Below are positions 1-8,502 of a stretch of 41,512 nt of DNA, piece by piece. The notes beneath the pieces are model-generated. The model saw only the letters and a list, made by a program, of their open reading frames with translations. It ran no database searches and had not been told where the DNA came from. The translations under genes were made by a program, and so were the position numbers. Source of the stretch: an uncultured Clostridia bacterium. Lineage in GTDB: Bacteria; Bacillota; Clostridia; Oscillospirales; Acutalibacteraceae. Within the stretch, counting starts at the first letter, position 1. Each line of letters opens with the position of its first letter. The DNA lies in contig CAMFRO010000004.1 of assembly GCA_945982035.1 (NCBI GenBank), forward strand, positions 1 through 41,512. Reading direction: 5' to 3'.

Positions 1-39
1 GTAGCGTCTCGTGGGCTCGGAGATGTGTATAAGAGACAG
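1..39. other. Untrimmed Nextera (Tn5) read-2/i7 adapter, sequencing artefact
   Basis: Positions 6-39 are GTCTCGTGGGCTCGGAGATGTGTATAAGAGACAG, the Nextera read-2 adapter ending in the 19-bp Tn5 mosaic end (21-39). Positions 1-5 (GTAGC) match the end of the reverse complement of the index GCTACGCT seen at the right end. Confidence 0.98.
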
Positions 40-94
40 TTTATATATTATTATAAGTAATATGTAATATTATGTAAAATGGAAGTACTGTGTA

Positions 95-922
95 ATGAAC
101 ATTTTGATTTGCGGCCTTGGATTAATAGGCGGCAGCCTGGCAAAAGCATTAAAAAAGAACACATCTTATAAAGTATTAGGCTGGAACAGAACAAAATCCG
201 TTGCCGAAAAGGCACTTGATGAGGGTGCGGTTGATGAAATCGGCGAGCTTGAGGATTTAATTCCAAAGGCAGATGTGACTGTAATTAATTTTTATCCAAA
301 GTCAATTGTACCTTTTATACTTGAGCATAAGGACTTGTTTAAAAAGGATTCTATCGTAACAGATTCCTGCGGAATTAAAACTGAAATCTGCCGAGAAATG
401 GAAAAGTATGATTTAGATTTTTACTTTATTGGCGCCCATCCTATGGCAGGCCGAGAGGTTGGCGGTTATGATAATAGCCTTGACAATTTGTTTGACAATG
501 CAAGCTTTATTTGTACTCCTACCGAGTCAACGCCGAGAAATAAAACAGACGCCCTTGTTGGTATTGCACAGAATATGGGCTTTGCAAGAACAGTTGTTAC
601 CACACCGGAGCATCACGACGAAATGATTGCATTTACCTCACAGATTGCTCATGTTCTTGCATGCTCATACGTACTATCTCCGCTTGCTCCTATGCACGAG
701 GGATACTCTGCAGGCTCCTACCGTGATGTAAGTCGTGTTGCACGAATTAATGCGGATATGTGGACAGAGCTTTTCATAGCAAACAAGGAACCTCTTGTAA
801 GAGAAATTGACGATCTTGTTTCAAATCTAATGCAATTTAAATATAATATCGTCAACGAGGACGAGGAGGCACTTAGAGCGCTAATGGAAAAGGGCAACAG
901 AATCAAGGAGGAAATAGGATAA
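95..922 (+). CDS. tyrA: Prephenate dehydrogenase
   Basis: N-terminal Rossmann motif GLGLIGGSLAKAL; internal GAHPMAGRE; 275 aa, no ACT domain apparent; first gene of an aromatic amino acid operon. Confidence 0.92.
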   Translation: MNILICGLGLIGGSLAKALKKNTSYKVLGWNRTKSVAEKALDEGAVDEIGELEDLIPKADVTVINFYPKSIVPFILEHKDLFKKDSIVTDSCGIKTEICREMEKYDLDFYFIGAHPMAGREVGGYDNSLDNLFDNASFICTPTESTPRNKTDALVGIAQNMGFARTVVTTPEHHDEMIAFTSQIAHVLACSYVLSPLAPMHEGYSAGSYRDVSRVARINADMWTELFIANKEPLVREIDDLVSNLMQFKYNIVNEDEEALRALMEKGNRIKEEIG

Positions 923-1974
923 TGAAAAAGCTGAGAGTAAATGTTGCTCAGGGATACGATATTTTGATTGGCAAAGGACTCCTTAATGATTTTGTCGGAT
1001 ATGTTGATGATATATGCAAGGCTAAAAAGGTTTGCTTAATCAGCGAAACAAATGTTTATCCCCTTTACGGACAGGACATTCATAATCAGCTTGAAAATAG
1101 AGGATACAAGGTTTTTGATTTTGTTTTTCCTGCCGGAGAGGAGTCAAAAAAGCCTCAAACCGTTATTGAAATGGTTGAATTTATGGCTGAAAACGGACTT
1201 ACACGAAATGATATTGCCATTGCCTTAGGCGGCGGTGTTTGCGGAGATATGGCAGGATTTGCCGCCGCAATTTATCTTAGGGGTATTAAGTTTGTACAAA
1301 TCCCAACATCGCTTTTGGCGCAGGTTGATTCCTCCGTGGGCGGTAAAACAGCGGTGGATTTGCCCCAAGGCAAAAACCTCTGCGGTGCATTTCATCAGCC
1401 GAGCCTTGTACTGATTGACCCGAACACACTTGACACACTGTCAGACCATTTTTTTGCAGACGGTATGGCTGAGGCTATAAAAATGGGATGCATCAAAAGC
1501 GAGTCCCTGTTTGAGCTTATTGAACAAAAGGATGTCAAAGAGAATATTGAAGATATAATTTATCAGTGCGTTAGCCTTAAGGCAGGCGTTGTTGAGCGTG
1601 ACGAAAAGGAGCACGGGGAAAGAGCGTTGCTGAACTTCGGTCACACACCAGGTCACGCTATTGAAAAGCTGCATAATTTTAAAACCGTATCCCATGGTGA
1701 AGCAGTGGGAATGGGTATGGTGCTTATTTCCTCAGTCGGTGAAAGCTTAGGCATAACGCCTAAGGGCACCTCTAAAAGAATTGCAGACATTCTTATTAAA
1801 AATAATTTACAGACACAGGATAATCACTCTGTTAAGGAAATTGTAAGCGCAATGAGTGCGGACAAAAAGCGAACAGGGGAGGGCATTAATTTTATAATGC
1901 TTCATTCTGTGGGTAACGGATTTATTTATCCTGTTGAAAATGAAAATATACCAAAGATGTTTGGAGTAGAATAA
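922..1974 (+). CDS. aroB: 3-dehydroquinate synthase
   Basis: GGGVCGDMAGFAAAIYLRGI, QVDSSVGGKTAVDLPQGKN, NFGHTPGHAIE motifs; 1-nt TAATG overlap with tyrA. Confidence 0.95.
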   Translation: MKKLRVNVAQGYDILIGKGLLNDFVGYVDDICKAKKVCLISETNVYPLYGQDIHNQLENRGYKVFDFVFPAGEESKKPQTVIEMVEFMAENGLTRNDIAIALGGGVCGDMAGFAAAIYLRGIKFVQIPTSLLAQVDSSVGGKTAVDLPQGKNLCGAFHQPSLVLIDPNTLDTLSDHFFADGMAEAIKMGCIKSESLFELIEQKDVKENIEDIIYQCVSLKAGVVERDEKEHGERALLNFGHTPGHAIEKLHNFKTVSHGEAVGMGMVLISSVGESLGITPKGTSKRIADILIKNNLQTQDNHSVKEIVSAMSADKKRTGEGINFIMLHSVGNGFIYPVENENIPKMFGVE

Positions 1975-3189
1975 ATGAGTAAAGTTTCTATAAGTCGTTC
2001 AAAATTAAACGGAAATATTACTGCACCGCCGTCAAAATCAGCGGCACACAGGGCATTGATATGCTCATACCTTGCAGGGGGAGGAACAGTTTCTCCCATA
2101 ATAAATTCAAAGGATATGCAGGCAACGCTGGGCGTTATTGACGGCTTAAAAGACAAATCACCACGTGTTCACTGTATTGAAAGCGGTTCAACCCTTCGCT
2201 TTATGATTCCCGTAGCCGCCTCTTTAGGCAAGTCGGTTACTTTTACAGGTGAGGGCAGTCTGCTTAAAAGAACTGTGGGAGAATACGTTGATTTACTGCC
2301 ACAGCACGGCATTACTGTTAAAAGCGACGGCTATCTACCGTTTACAATCAGCGGTCAGCTTCAAAACGGTAATTACGAGGTTGACGGTAATGTCAGCAGT
2401 CAGTACGTAACCGGATTGCTTCTTGCACTTGCAAATCTACAAGGGGACAGTGCAATTGTGCTTAAAACACCCCTTCAATCAAAGCCCTATGTTGATATGA
2501 CTGTAAAAATTATGAATGATTACGGCGTGCGAGTTGTGGAGACGAATTTCGGATACCTTATTAAAGGCTCCCAAAAATATCAGACTCTTGACTATAATGT
2601 TGAGGGTGATTGGTCCCAGGCGGCATTTTTCATGGCGGCAGGTGCAATATGCGGAGATGTTACCGTGTCGGGACTTGATTTGAAATGTGCCCAAGGCGAC
2701 AGATATATCATTGACGTGCTGGCAAATTTCGGTGCGGATATAGTTGTTGAGGGTAATCAGGTTCATTGCAAGCAAAGTGAACTTAAGGGCATAGAGGTTG
2801 ATGTTACAAATATACCCGACCTTGTACCGATAATCGCCGTTACGGCGGCATTTGCAAACGGTCAAACCGTTATAACCGGCGGCGAAAGACTGCGTTATAA
2901 AGAATCTGATCGGATTACAAGCGTTGTTACTAATCTTGAAAAAATGGGCGTTGATGTTATTGAACAGCCGGACGGTATGATTATTAACGGCTGCGGCGAC
3001 GTTTTCGGCGCTAAGCTTGACGGATTTAACGACCACAGAATTGTTATGGCGTTTTCCGTTGCGGCACTTGGAGCCTATGGAAAAACGGAAATAACCAACG
3101 CTGAAAGCATTAATAAATCATATCCTCAGTTCTTTGAGGATTATAATTCCTTGGGAGGTAAAGCAGATGTCATCTGTGATACTGAATAA
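1975..3189 (+). CDS. aroA: 3-phosphoshikimate 1-carboxyvinyltransferase (EPSP synthase)
   Basis: PPSKSAAHRALI, SGSTLRFMIP, GGERLRYKESDRI, DHRIVMAFSVAAL motifs. Confidence 0.95.
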   Translation: MSKVSISRSKLNGNITAPPSKSAAHRALICSYLAGGGTVSPIINSKDMQATLGVIDGLKDKSPRVHCIESGSTLRFMIPVAASLGKSVTFTGEGSLLKRTVGEYVDLLPQHGITVKSDGYLPFTISGQLQNGNYEVDGNVSSQYVTGLLLALANLQGDSAIVLKTPLQSKPYVDMTVKIMNDYGVRVVETNFGYLIKGSQKYQTLDYNVEGDWSQAAFFMAAGAICGDVTVSGLDLKCAQGDRYIIDVLANFGADIVVEGNQVHCKQSELKGIEVDVTNIPDLVPIIAVTAAFANGQTVITGGERLRYKESDRITSVVTNLEKMGVDVIEQPDGMIINGCGDVFGAKLDGFNDHRIVMAFSVAALGAYGKTEITNAESINKSYPQFFEDYNSLGGKADVICDTE

Positions 3190-4240
3190 AATTAAATTGT
3201 CTGTTTTCGGCGAAAGTCACGGTAACGGCATTGGCTGTGTAATTGACGGCTTGCCTGCCGGGGTAAAGCTTGATTTTGACAAAATATATAAGGATATGGC
3301 AAGGCGCGCTCCCGGTAAGGATTTGACATCTACGCCGAGGCTTGAAAAGGATATTCCCAATGTGATTTCCGGCGTTCTTAACGATACAACAACAGGCGCA
3401 CCCCTTGCTATGATTATTGAAAATACAAATACCCAAAGCGGTGATTATTCAAATTTGATGACCGTTCCAAGACCATCTCATAGTGACTATCCTGCCTATA
3501 TAAAATATAACGGCTATAACGATATACGAGGCGGCGGTCATTTCAGCGGCAGACTTACGGCTCCGATAGTGTTTGCCGGTGCTGTTGCGAAGCAGGTTTT
3601 AATGCAAAAAGGAATTACTGTCGGCGCTCATATTAAGCAAATCGGAAGCATTAAGGATACTGCGTTTGATATGAATAATATTAGTGCCGATGAGCTTAAT
3701 ACTCTTGCTTCAAAAAGCTTTTCTGCAATTAATGCGGAAGCAGAGCTTGCAATGCGTGCAGAGATTGAAAAATTCCGACTTGAGCAAGACAGCGTCGGCG
3801 GTATTATAGAATGTGCCGCAGTGGGATTGCCGGTAGGACTTGGCGGCAATATGTTTGATACGGTGGAGAGTACCCTTGCTCCGATACTGTTTGGTATTCC
3901 TGCCGTTAAGGGTGTTCAGTTCGGACTTGGATTTGATTTTGCCGATAAAAATGCAAGCCAAGTTAATGATGAATATGAGGTTAAGGATGAAAGAGTTACA
4001 CTTCTTTCAAATAATAACGGAGGTGTTCTCGGTGGTATGACCGACGGTGCACCGCTGGTATTTTCGGTTGTAATTAAGCCTACGCCGTCTATTTCAAAGC
4101 CTCAGCGAAGTGTTAATCTTCAAACCATGAAAAATGAAACACTTATAATTAGGGGTCGTCACGATCCCTGTATCGTTGCGAGAGCCGTGCCCGTTGTTGA
4201 AGCGGCGGCAGCTTTGGGAATACTTGATTTAATGATGTAA
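3167..4240 (+). CDS. aroC: Chorismate synthase
   Basis: FGESHGNGIGCVIDGLPAG, RPSHSDYPAYIKY, RGGGHFSGRLTAPIV, GRHDPCIVARAVPVVEA. The ORF track starts at 3134; the ATG at 3167 after GGGAGGTAAAGCAG is preferred. Confidence 0.95.
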   Translation: MSSVILNKIKLSVFGESHGNGIGCVIDGLPAGVKLDFDKIYKDMARRAPGKDLTSTPRLEKDIPNVISGVLNDTTTGAPLAMIIENTNTQSGDYSNLMTVPRPSHSDYPAYIKYNGYNDIRGGGHFSGRLTAPIVFAGAVAKQVLMQKGITVGAHIKQIGSIKDTAFDMNNISADELNTLASKSFSAINAEAELAMRAEIEKFRLEQDSVGGIIECAAVGLPVGLGGNMFDTVESTLAPILFGIPAVKGVQFGLGFDFADKNASQVNDEYEVKDERVTLLSNNNGGVLGGMTDGAPLVFSVVIKPTPSISKPQRSVNLQTMKNETLIIRGRHDPCIVARAVPVVEAAAALGILDLMM

Positions 4241-4257
4241 AAGGAAAGCATAATTAA

Positions 4258-5391
4258 ATGGATCTTTTAGGACTTAGAAAAGAAATTGACGAAATTGATG
4301 AACAGCTTATTCCGTTGCTTTTAAAGCGAATGGATATATCAAAGCAGGTTGCTCAATATAAGGTTGAAAGAGGCATACCTGTTTTAAACGAAAAAAGAGA
4401 GCAGGAAATTCTTGACAATGTTGCTGAAAAATGCGGAGAACAGGGCAATACTATAAAAACAGTGTTTTCCGCCACAATGGATGCGTCAAGAGCACTTCAG
4501 CATAAAATTATCGGCGGAGGAAAGGAGCTGCGAGATAAAATTAATAATGCATCTCGTGAGAAAAGTCTTACTGCCAACGGCGAGCCCATCGCCTGTCAGG
4601 GCGTTGACGGCGCATACAGCGGTAAGGCGGCTAATGCTTTGTTCCCCGACTCTCCTGTTAAATTTTTTAAGCAGTTTGAGGATGTTTTTGAGGCAGTAAA
4701 TCAAAATAAAGCAAAATTCGGAATAATCCCTGTTGAAAATTCTACGGCAGGCTCCGTTCACGAATCCTACGACTTAATTATGAAGTACCGTTTTTATGTG
4801 GTAGGTGCCTATGATTTAAAGATTGACCACTGCCTTTGCGCAATGCCTGATACAAAATATGAGGATATTGAAAATGTTTATTCTCATCCCCAGGCTTTGA
4901 GTCAGTGTAATGATTTTTTGAAATCATTTGATTTTACGGGAATTAACTTTACTAATACTGCCGCAGCGGCAAAGTACGTCAGCGAATGTGGTAAAAAGAA
5001 TGCTGCCGCTATTTGCAGTGAAAGTGCAGCTAAAAAATACGGACTTAAAATTATCAAAAAAGGTATTCAAAATATTTCTAATAATCAAACCCGTTTCATA
5101 GTAATTTCTAAGAGCCTTGTTATAGATGATGATGCAAATAAGATATCCCTTATTTTTACCGTATCTCATACCACCGGCTCTCTGTATAGAGTTTTAGGCA
5201 GATTTTCAATGTCGGGACTTAATCTTACAAAAATAGAATCACGTCCGATTGCAAACGGTGAATTTAGGTACTTTTTCTATGTGGATGTTCAAGGCTCGGT
5301 AAGAGATGAATCTACAATGGATTTACTGTGTGCCCTGTCGGACGAACTGCCCGATTTCTCGTTTTTGGGCAATTATTATGAAAAAAACTAA
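4258..5391 (+). CDS. pheA: Bifunctional chorismate mutase / prephenate dehydratase (P-protein) with C-terminal ACT domain
   Basis: N-terminal AroQ-type mutase (LRKEIDEIDEQLIPLLLKRMDISKQVAQYK), dehydratase motifs (FGIIPVENSTAGSVHESYDLI, YSHPQALSQC, NQTRFIVI), ACT-like (HTTGSLYRVLGRFSMSGLNLTKIESRP). Confidence 0.93.
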   Translation: MDLLGLRKEIDEIDEQLIPLLLKRMDISKQVAQYKVERGIPVLNEKREQEILDNVAEKCGEQGNTIKTVFSATMDASRALQHKIIGGGKELRDKINNASREKSLTANGEPIACQGVDGAYSGKAANALFPDSPVKFFKQFEDVFEAVNQNKAKFGIIPVENSTAGSVHESYDLIMKYRFYVVGAYDLKIDHCLCAMPDTKYEDIENVYSHPQALSQCNDFLKSFDFTGINFTNTAAAAKYVSECGKKNAAAICSESAAKKYGLKIIKKGIQNISNNQTRFIVISKSLVIDDDANKISLIFTVSHTTGSLYRVLGRFSMSGLNLTKIESRPIANGEFRYFFYVDVQGSVRDESTMDLLCALSDELPDFSFLGNYYEKN

Positions 5392-5421
5392 CAATATTTA
5401 ATCGGATTTGAGTGTGCAGTG

Positions 5422-6192
5422 ATGAAAAAAAGCAAACGTCATCAGACAAACTTAATATCTAATATTATTATTCTCGTTACTGTGGGGCTTATTGTGGTGC
5501 TTGGAATAATGCTTTATAATCACGTTAAGCTTGAAACGCGTTTTTATACTTTAATTAACTGGCTTACAAAGATAGATAACGCCGTTGCAAACCTTGACAG
5601 TCATACGGAAATAATTATATGTATTTTTGCTTTGTATATTGCAAAATGTCAGTTGCCCATACCGCTTAGCTTTTTGTGTGTAATATCCGGTATGGTATTT
5701 CCCATAAATCAAGCAATAATTATCAATGTAATTTGTATTTTGTTCTTCTTTACCGTCAAATATATTGAGGGTATGTGGATTGGCGGCGGCTGGGCAGGTA
5801 TGATACTGAATATTAAAAAGATTAAGTTCATACGTGACTGGATTCATTTTAAGGGTAACGGGAATCCCTACGTTTTGTTTGTTACGAGGCTGATACCGTT
5901 TATACCTCTCGGTATGGTATCAAAATATTACGGCTCAATGAAATACGATTATATATATTATTGCTGCCTTAGTATTGTGGGCTTTGCCCCGAGGCTTTAT
6001 ATATATACCAAGCTGGGAGCGGCGTTTACAAATCCGTTTTCGGCACAGTTCCTAACGCTGTTAATAATTATTGTGGCGTTTTCGGGTATTACAAGCTTGG
6101 TGTTCAATATTTTCTACGGCAGAAAAATGCGTCAGATGACGCAAACGCTGTTAATTTACAGCGAAAAAGGCAAATATAGAATTGTTCTTTAA
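5422..6192 (+). CDS. TVP38/TMEM64 (DedA/SNARE-associated superfamily) membrane protein
   Basis: Several hydrophobic segments; FVTRLIPFIPLGMVSKYYGSMKYDYIYY resembles the conserved core of VTT/SNARE-associated domain proteins. Start could equally be 5419 (MM). Confidence 0.72.
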   Translation: MKKSKRHQTNLISNIIILVTVGLIVVLGIMLYNHVKLETRFYTLINWLTKIDNAVANLDSHTEIIICIFALYIAKCQLPIPLSFLCVISGMVFPINQAIIINVICILFFFTVKYIEGMWIGGGWAGMILNIKKIKFIRDWIHFKGNGNPYVLFVTRLIPFIPLGMVSKYYGSMKYDYIYYCCLSIVGFAPRLYIYTKLGAAFTNPFSAQFLTLLIIIVAFSGITSLVFNIFYGRKMRQMTQTLLIYSEKGKYRIVL

Positions 6193-6204
6193 GTGGAGGG
6201 AATT

Positions 6205-7485
6205 ATGAAAGCAAAAGAATTAATTTCAGCATTAAGAAACGGGGAGTTTGACGGCGCATTAAAATCTGTTTATGTTGCCGACAGTGCCGTTATTAAGCAG
6301 AGAGAGAGGTATGCACAGACAGTTGAGGATTTCGGTGAATTGTTTGGCTGGGACAGAGAGGTAAGCGTTATGTCTGCCCCCGGCAGAACTGAAATCTGTG
6401 GAAACCATACCGACCATAATAACGGCAAGGTTTTGGCTGCGTCTATTAATCTTGACGCTATTGCGGTTGTCAGCCCCAACAGTGACAATACTATTCGTGT
6501 TAAGTCAAAGGGACACAAGATTAATATTGTTGATTTATCCGACCTTGAACCAAACGAAGCAAATTACGGCCATTCAACTGCTATGGTGCAGGGCGTCGCC
6601 GCAGGAATTAAAAATCTCGGATTTGAAGTATCGGGATTTGATGCCTGCACAACATCCGATGTAATGGGTGGTTCCGGTCTTTCATCCTCAGCAGCATTTG
6701 AGGTTCTTTTAGGCACGGTTTTGTCATATCTCTTTAATGACGGAAAAATTGATGCTGTTGATATTGCAAAGGTTGCACAGTACAGTGAAAACGTATTTTT
6801 CGGCAAGCCCTGCGGTCTTCTTGATCAAATGGCATCCTCTGTGGGAACATTTGTTACAATAGATTTTAAATCAACGGAAAGCCCTGTAATCAAAAAGATT
6901 GATTTTGATTTTTCAAAATCCGGCCACAGCCTTTGTATTGTTGATACCGGCGGAAATCACTCTGACCTTACCGATGACTATGCCGCAGTAAGAGGCGAGA
7001 TGGAGTCGGTTGCTCAGGCGATGGGTAAAAATGTGCTTAGAGAGATTACATACGAGGAATTTATGAAAGCACTTCCTCAGATTAAGGACAAGGTAAACGA
7101 TAGGGCAATTCTTCGTGCAATTCATTTTTACAATGAAAATAAGCGAGTTGATAACGCCGTACAAGCTCTTGAAGGCAATGATTTTGAAGCCTTTAAGCAG
7201 ATTATACTTGACTCAGGCAGATCATCATATATGTATAACCAAAACGTATATACCCCTAAAGCACCTACCGAGCAGAAGCTTTCTCTTGCACTTGCAATCA
7301 GTGATGAAATACTAAGAGGAAAGGGCGCATTTCGTGTTCACGGAGGCGGCTTTGCAGGAACAATTCAGGCTTTTGTGCCAAACGATTTGCTTGATGAATA
7401 TAAAACCGTAATTGAAAGCGTGTTCGGTGAAGGCAGCTGTCACGTTCTTATAATTCGTCCCGTAGGCGGAACAAGGGTAATCTGA
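6205..7485 (+). CDS. galK: Galactokinase (GHMP kinase family)
   Basis: PGRTEICGNHTDHNNGKVLAASI signature; GGSGLSSSAAFEVLLG ATP-binding loop; GGGFAGTIQAFVP. ATG at 6205 after GTGGAGGGAATT. Confidence 0.87.
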   Translation: MKAKELISALRNGEFDGALKSVYVADSAVIKQRERYAQTVEDFGELFGWDREVSVMSAPGRTEICGNHTDHNNGKVLAASINLDAIAVVSPNSDNTIRVKSKGHKINIVDLSDLEPNEANYGHSTAMVQGVAAGIKNLGFEVSGFDACTTSDVMGGSGLSSSAAFEVLLGTVLSYLFNDGKIDAVDIAKVAQYSENVFFGKPCGLLDQMASSVGTFVTIDFKSTESPVIKKIDFDFSKSGHSLCIVDTGGNHSDLTDDYAAVRGEMESVAQAMGKNVLREITYEEFMKALPQIKDKVNDRAILRAIHFYNENKRVDNAVQALEGNDFEAFKQIILDSGRSSYMYNQNVYTPKAPTEQKLSLALAISDEILRGKGAFRVHGGGFAGTIQAFVPNDLLDEYKTVIESVFGEGSCHVLIIRPVGGTRVI

Positions 7486-7514
7486 CAGGATTTTACGAAA
7501 AAGAGGGAATTGGT

Positions 7515-8477
7515 ATGAAATATGTTTTTATTGTTAATCCTATTGCCGGAAATGATGACAAAGCAAAGATATTTTCAAGAATTAAATCTACATTTCGCTT
7601 GATTGACGATGAAATGATAATTGAAGAAACTCACGCTCCCGGTGATGCAAAGCGCATATCCTCCGAATATAGCGAAAAATTCGGCTCCGACTGTGTAATT
7701 GTGTCCTGCGGCGGCGACGGTACTGTTCACGAAATTGCAAACGGTCTTGCCGGTACAAATACTCCTTTGATGGTTATCCCTTTAGGCACCGGCAACGATT
7801 TTGCAAAAAAAATTTACGGTACAAAAAAAATCAACGTGGAAAATGTAATAAAGTCCTTTGGACTATATAACGGCAAATTGAGATATGACGTTAAGCCCAT
7901 TGACCTTATTGATTATAACGGTGAAAAATGCATAAATGTTATGTCCTTCGGTCTTGATACTCTGGTTGAAACCATAGGCAGAAAAATTGCCGCAAAGGTT
8001 CCGTCATTGGGCCATCAGGCATATAATTTGGCTGTTGTACCTGTAATAACAAAGCCTCTCCATTATAATATCAGCTACGATATTACATGCTTTGATAAAG
8101 CTACAGGCACCGATTATCAAATGCAGGAAAACAACAAGGATTATGCCTTGTTTGCAATATGCAACGCCAGCTATTACGGCGGCGGCTTCTGTCCTGCACC
8201 TAATTCTCTTTTAGATGACGGACTTCTTGATTATGCTCTTGTTGACGGGACAAGACTTTCTAAGATTATTTCCTTAATTCCCAAATATGCAGCAGGCACC
8301 GCCAACGAAGAAACAGGCAAAGGCATTATTCATAATGGGTACATAAAAAGCGGACGTATTTGGATGGAGGACGGTTCACCTCTTCTCGGCAACTGCGACG
8401 GTGAGAATTTTGATTACAACGAGGTTGACTTTAAGGTTGAGCCGAAAAGCCTTAAGCTGTGCTTTATTAAGGATTAA
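7515..8477 (+). CDS. Diacylglycerol kinase-family lipid kinase (YegS/BmrU-like)
   Basis: FIVNPIAGN, SCGGDGTVHEIANGL, IPLGTGNDFAK motifs of the DAGK catalytic domain. Confidence 0.92.
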   Translation: MKYVFIVNPIAGNDDKAKIFSRIKSTFRLIDDEMIIEETHAPGDAKRISSEYSEKFGSDCVIVSCGGDGTVHEIANGLAGTNTPLMVIPLGTGNDFAKKIYGTKKINVENVIKSFGLYNGKLRYDVKPIDLIDYNGEKCINVMSFGLDTLVETIGRKIAAKVPSLGHQAYNLAVVPVITKPLHYNISYDITCFDKATGTDYQMQENNKDYALFAICNASYYGGGFCPAPNSLLDDGLLDYALVDGTRLSKIISLIPKYAAGTANEETGKGIIHNGYIKSGRIWMEDGSPLLGNCDGENFDYNEVDFKVEPKSLKLCFIKD

Positions 8478-8502
8478 TATAAAATCCTAAAAGGAGATTT
8501 TT

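Noticed and set aside
2479-3036. 185-aa antisense ORF opposite aroA
   Set aside because: Low-complexity antisense translation of a well-supported gene, no SD or homology signal recognised; the same applies to the other antisense ORFs of 60-140 aa in the track.
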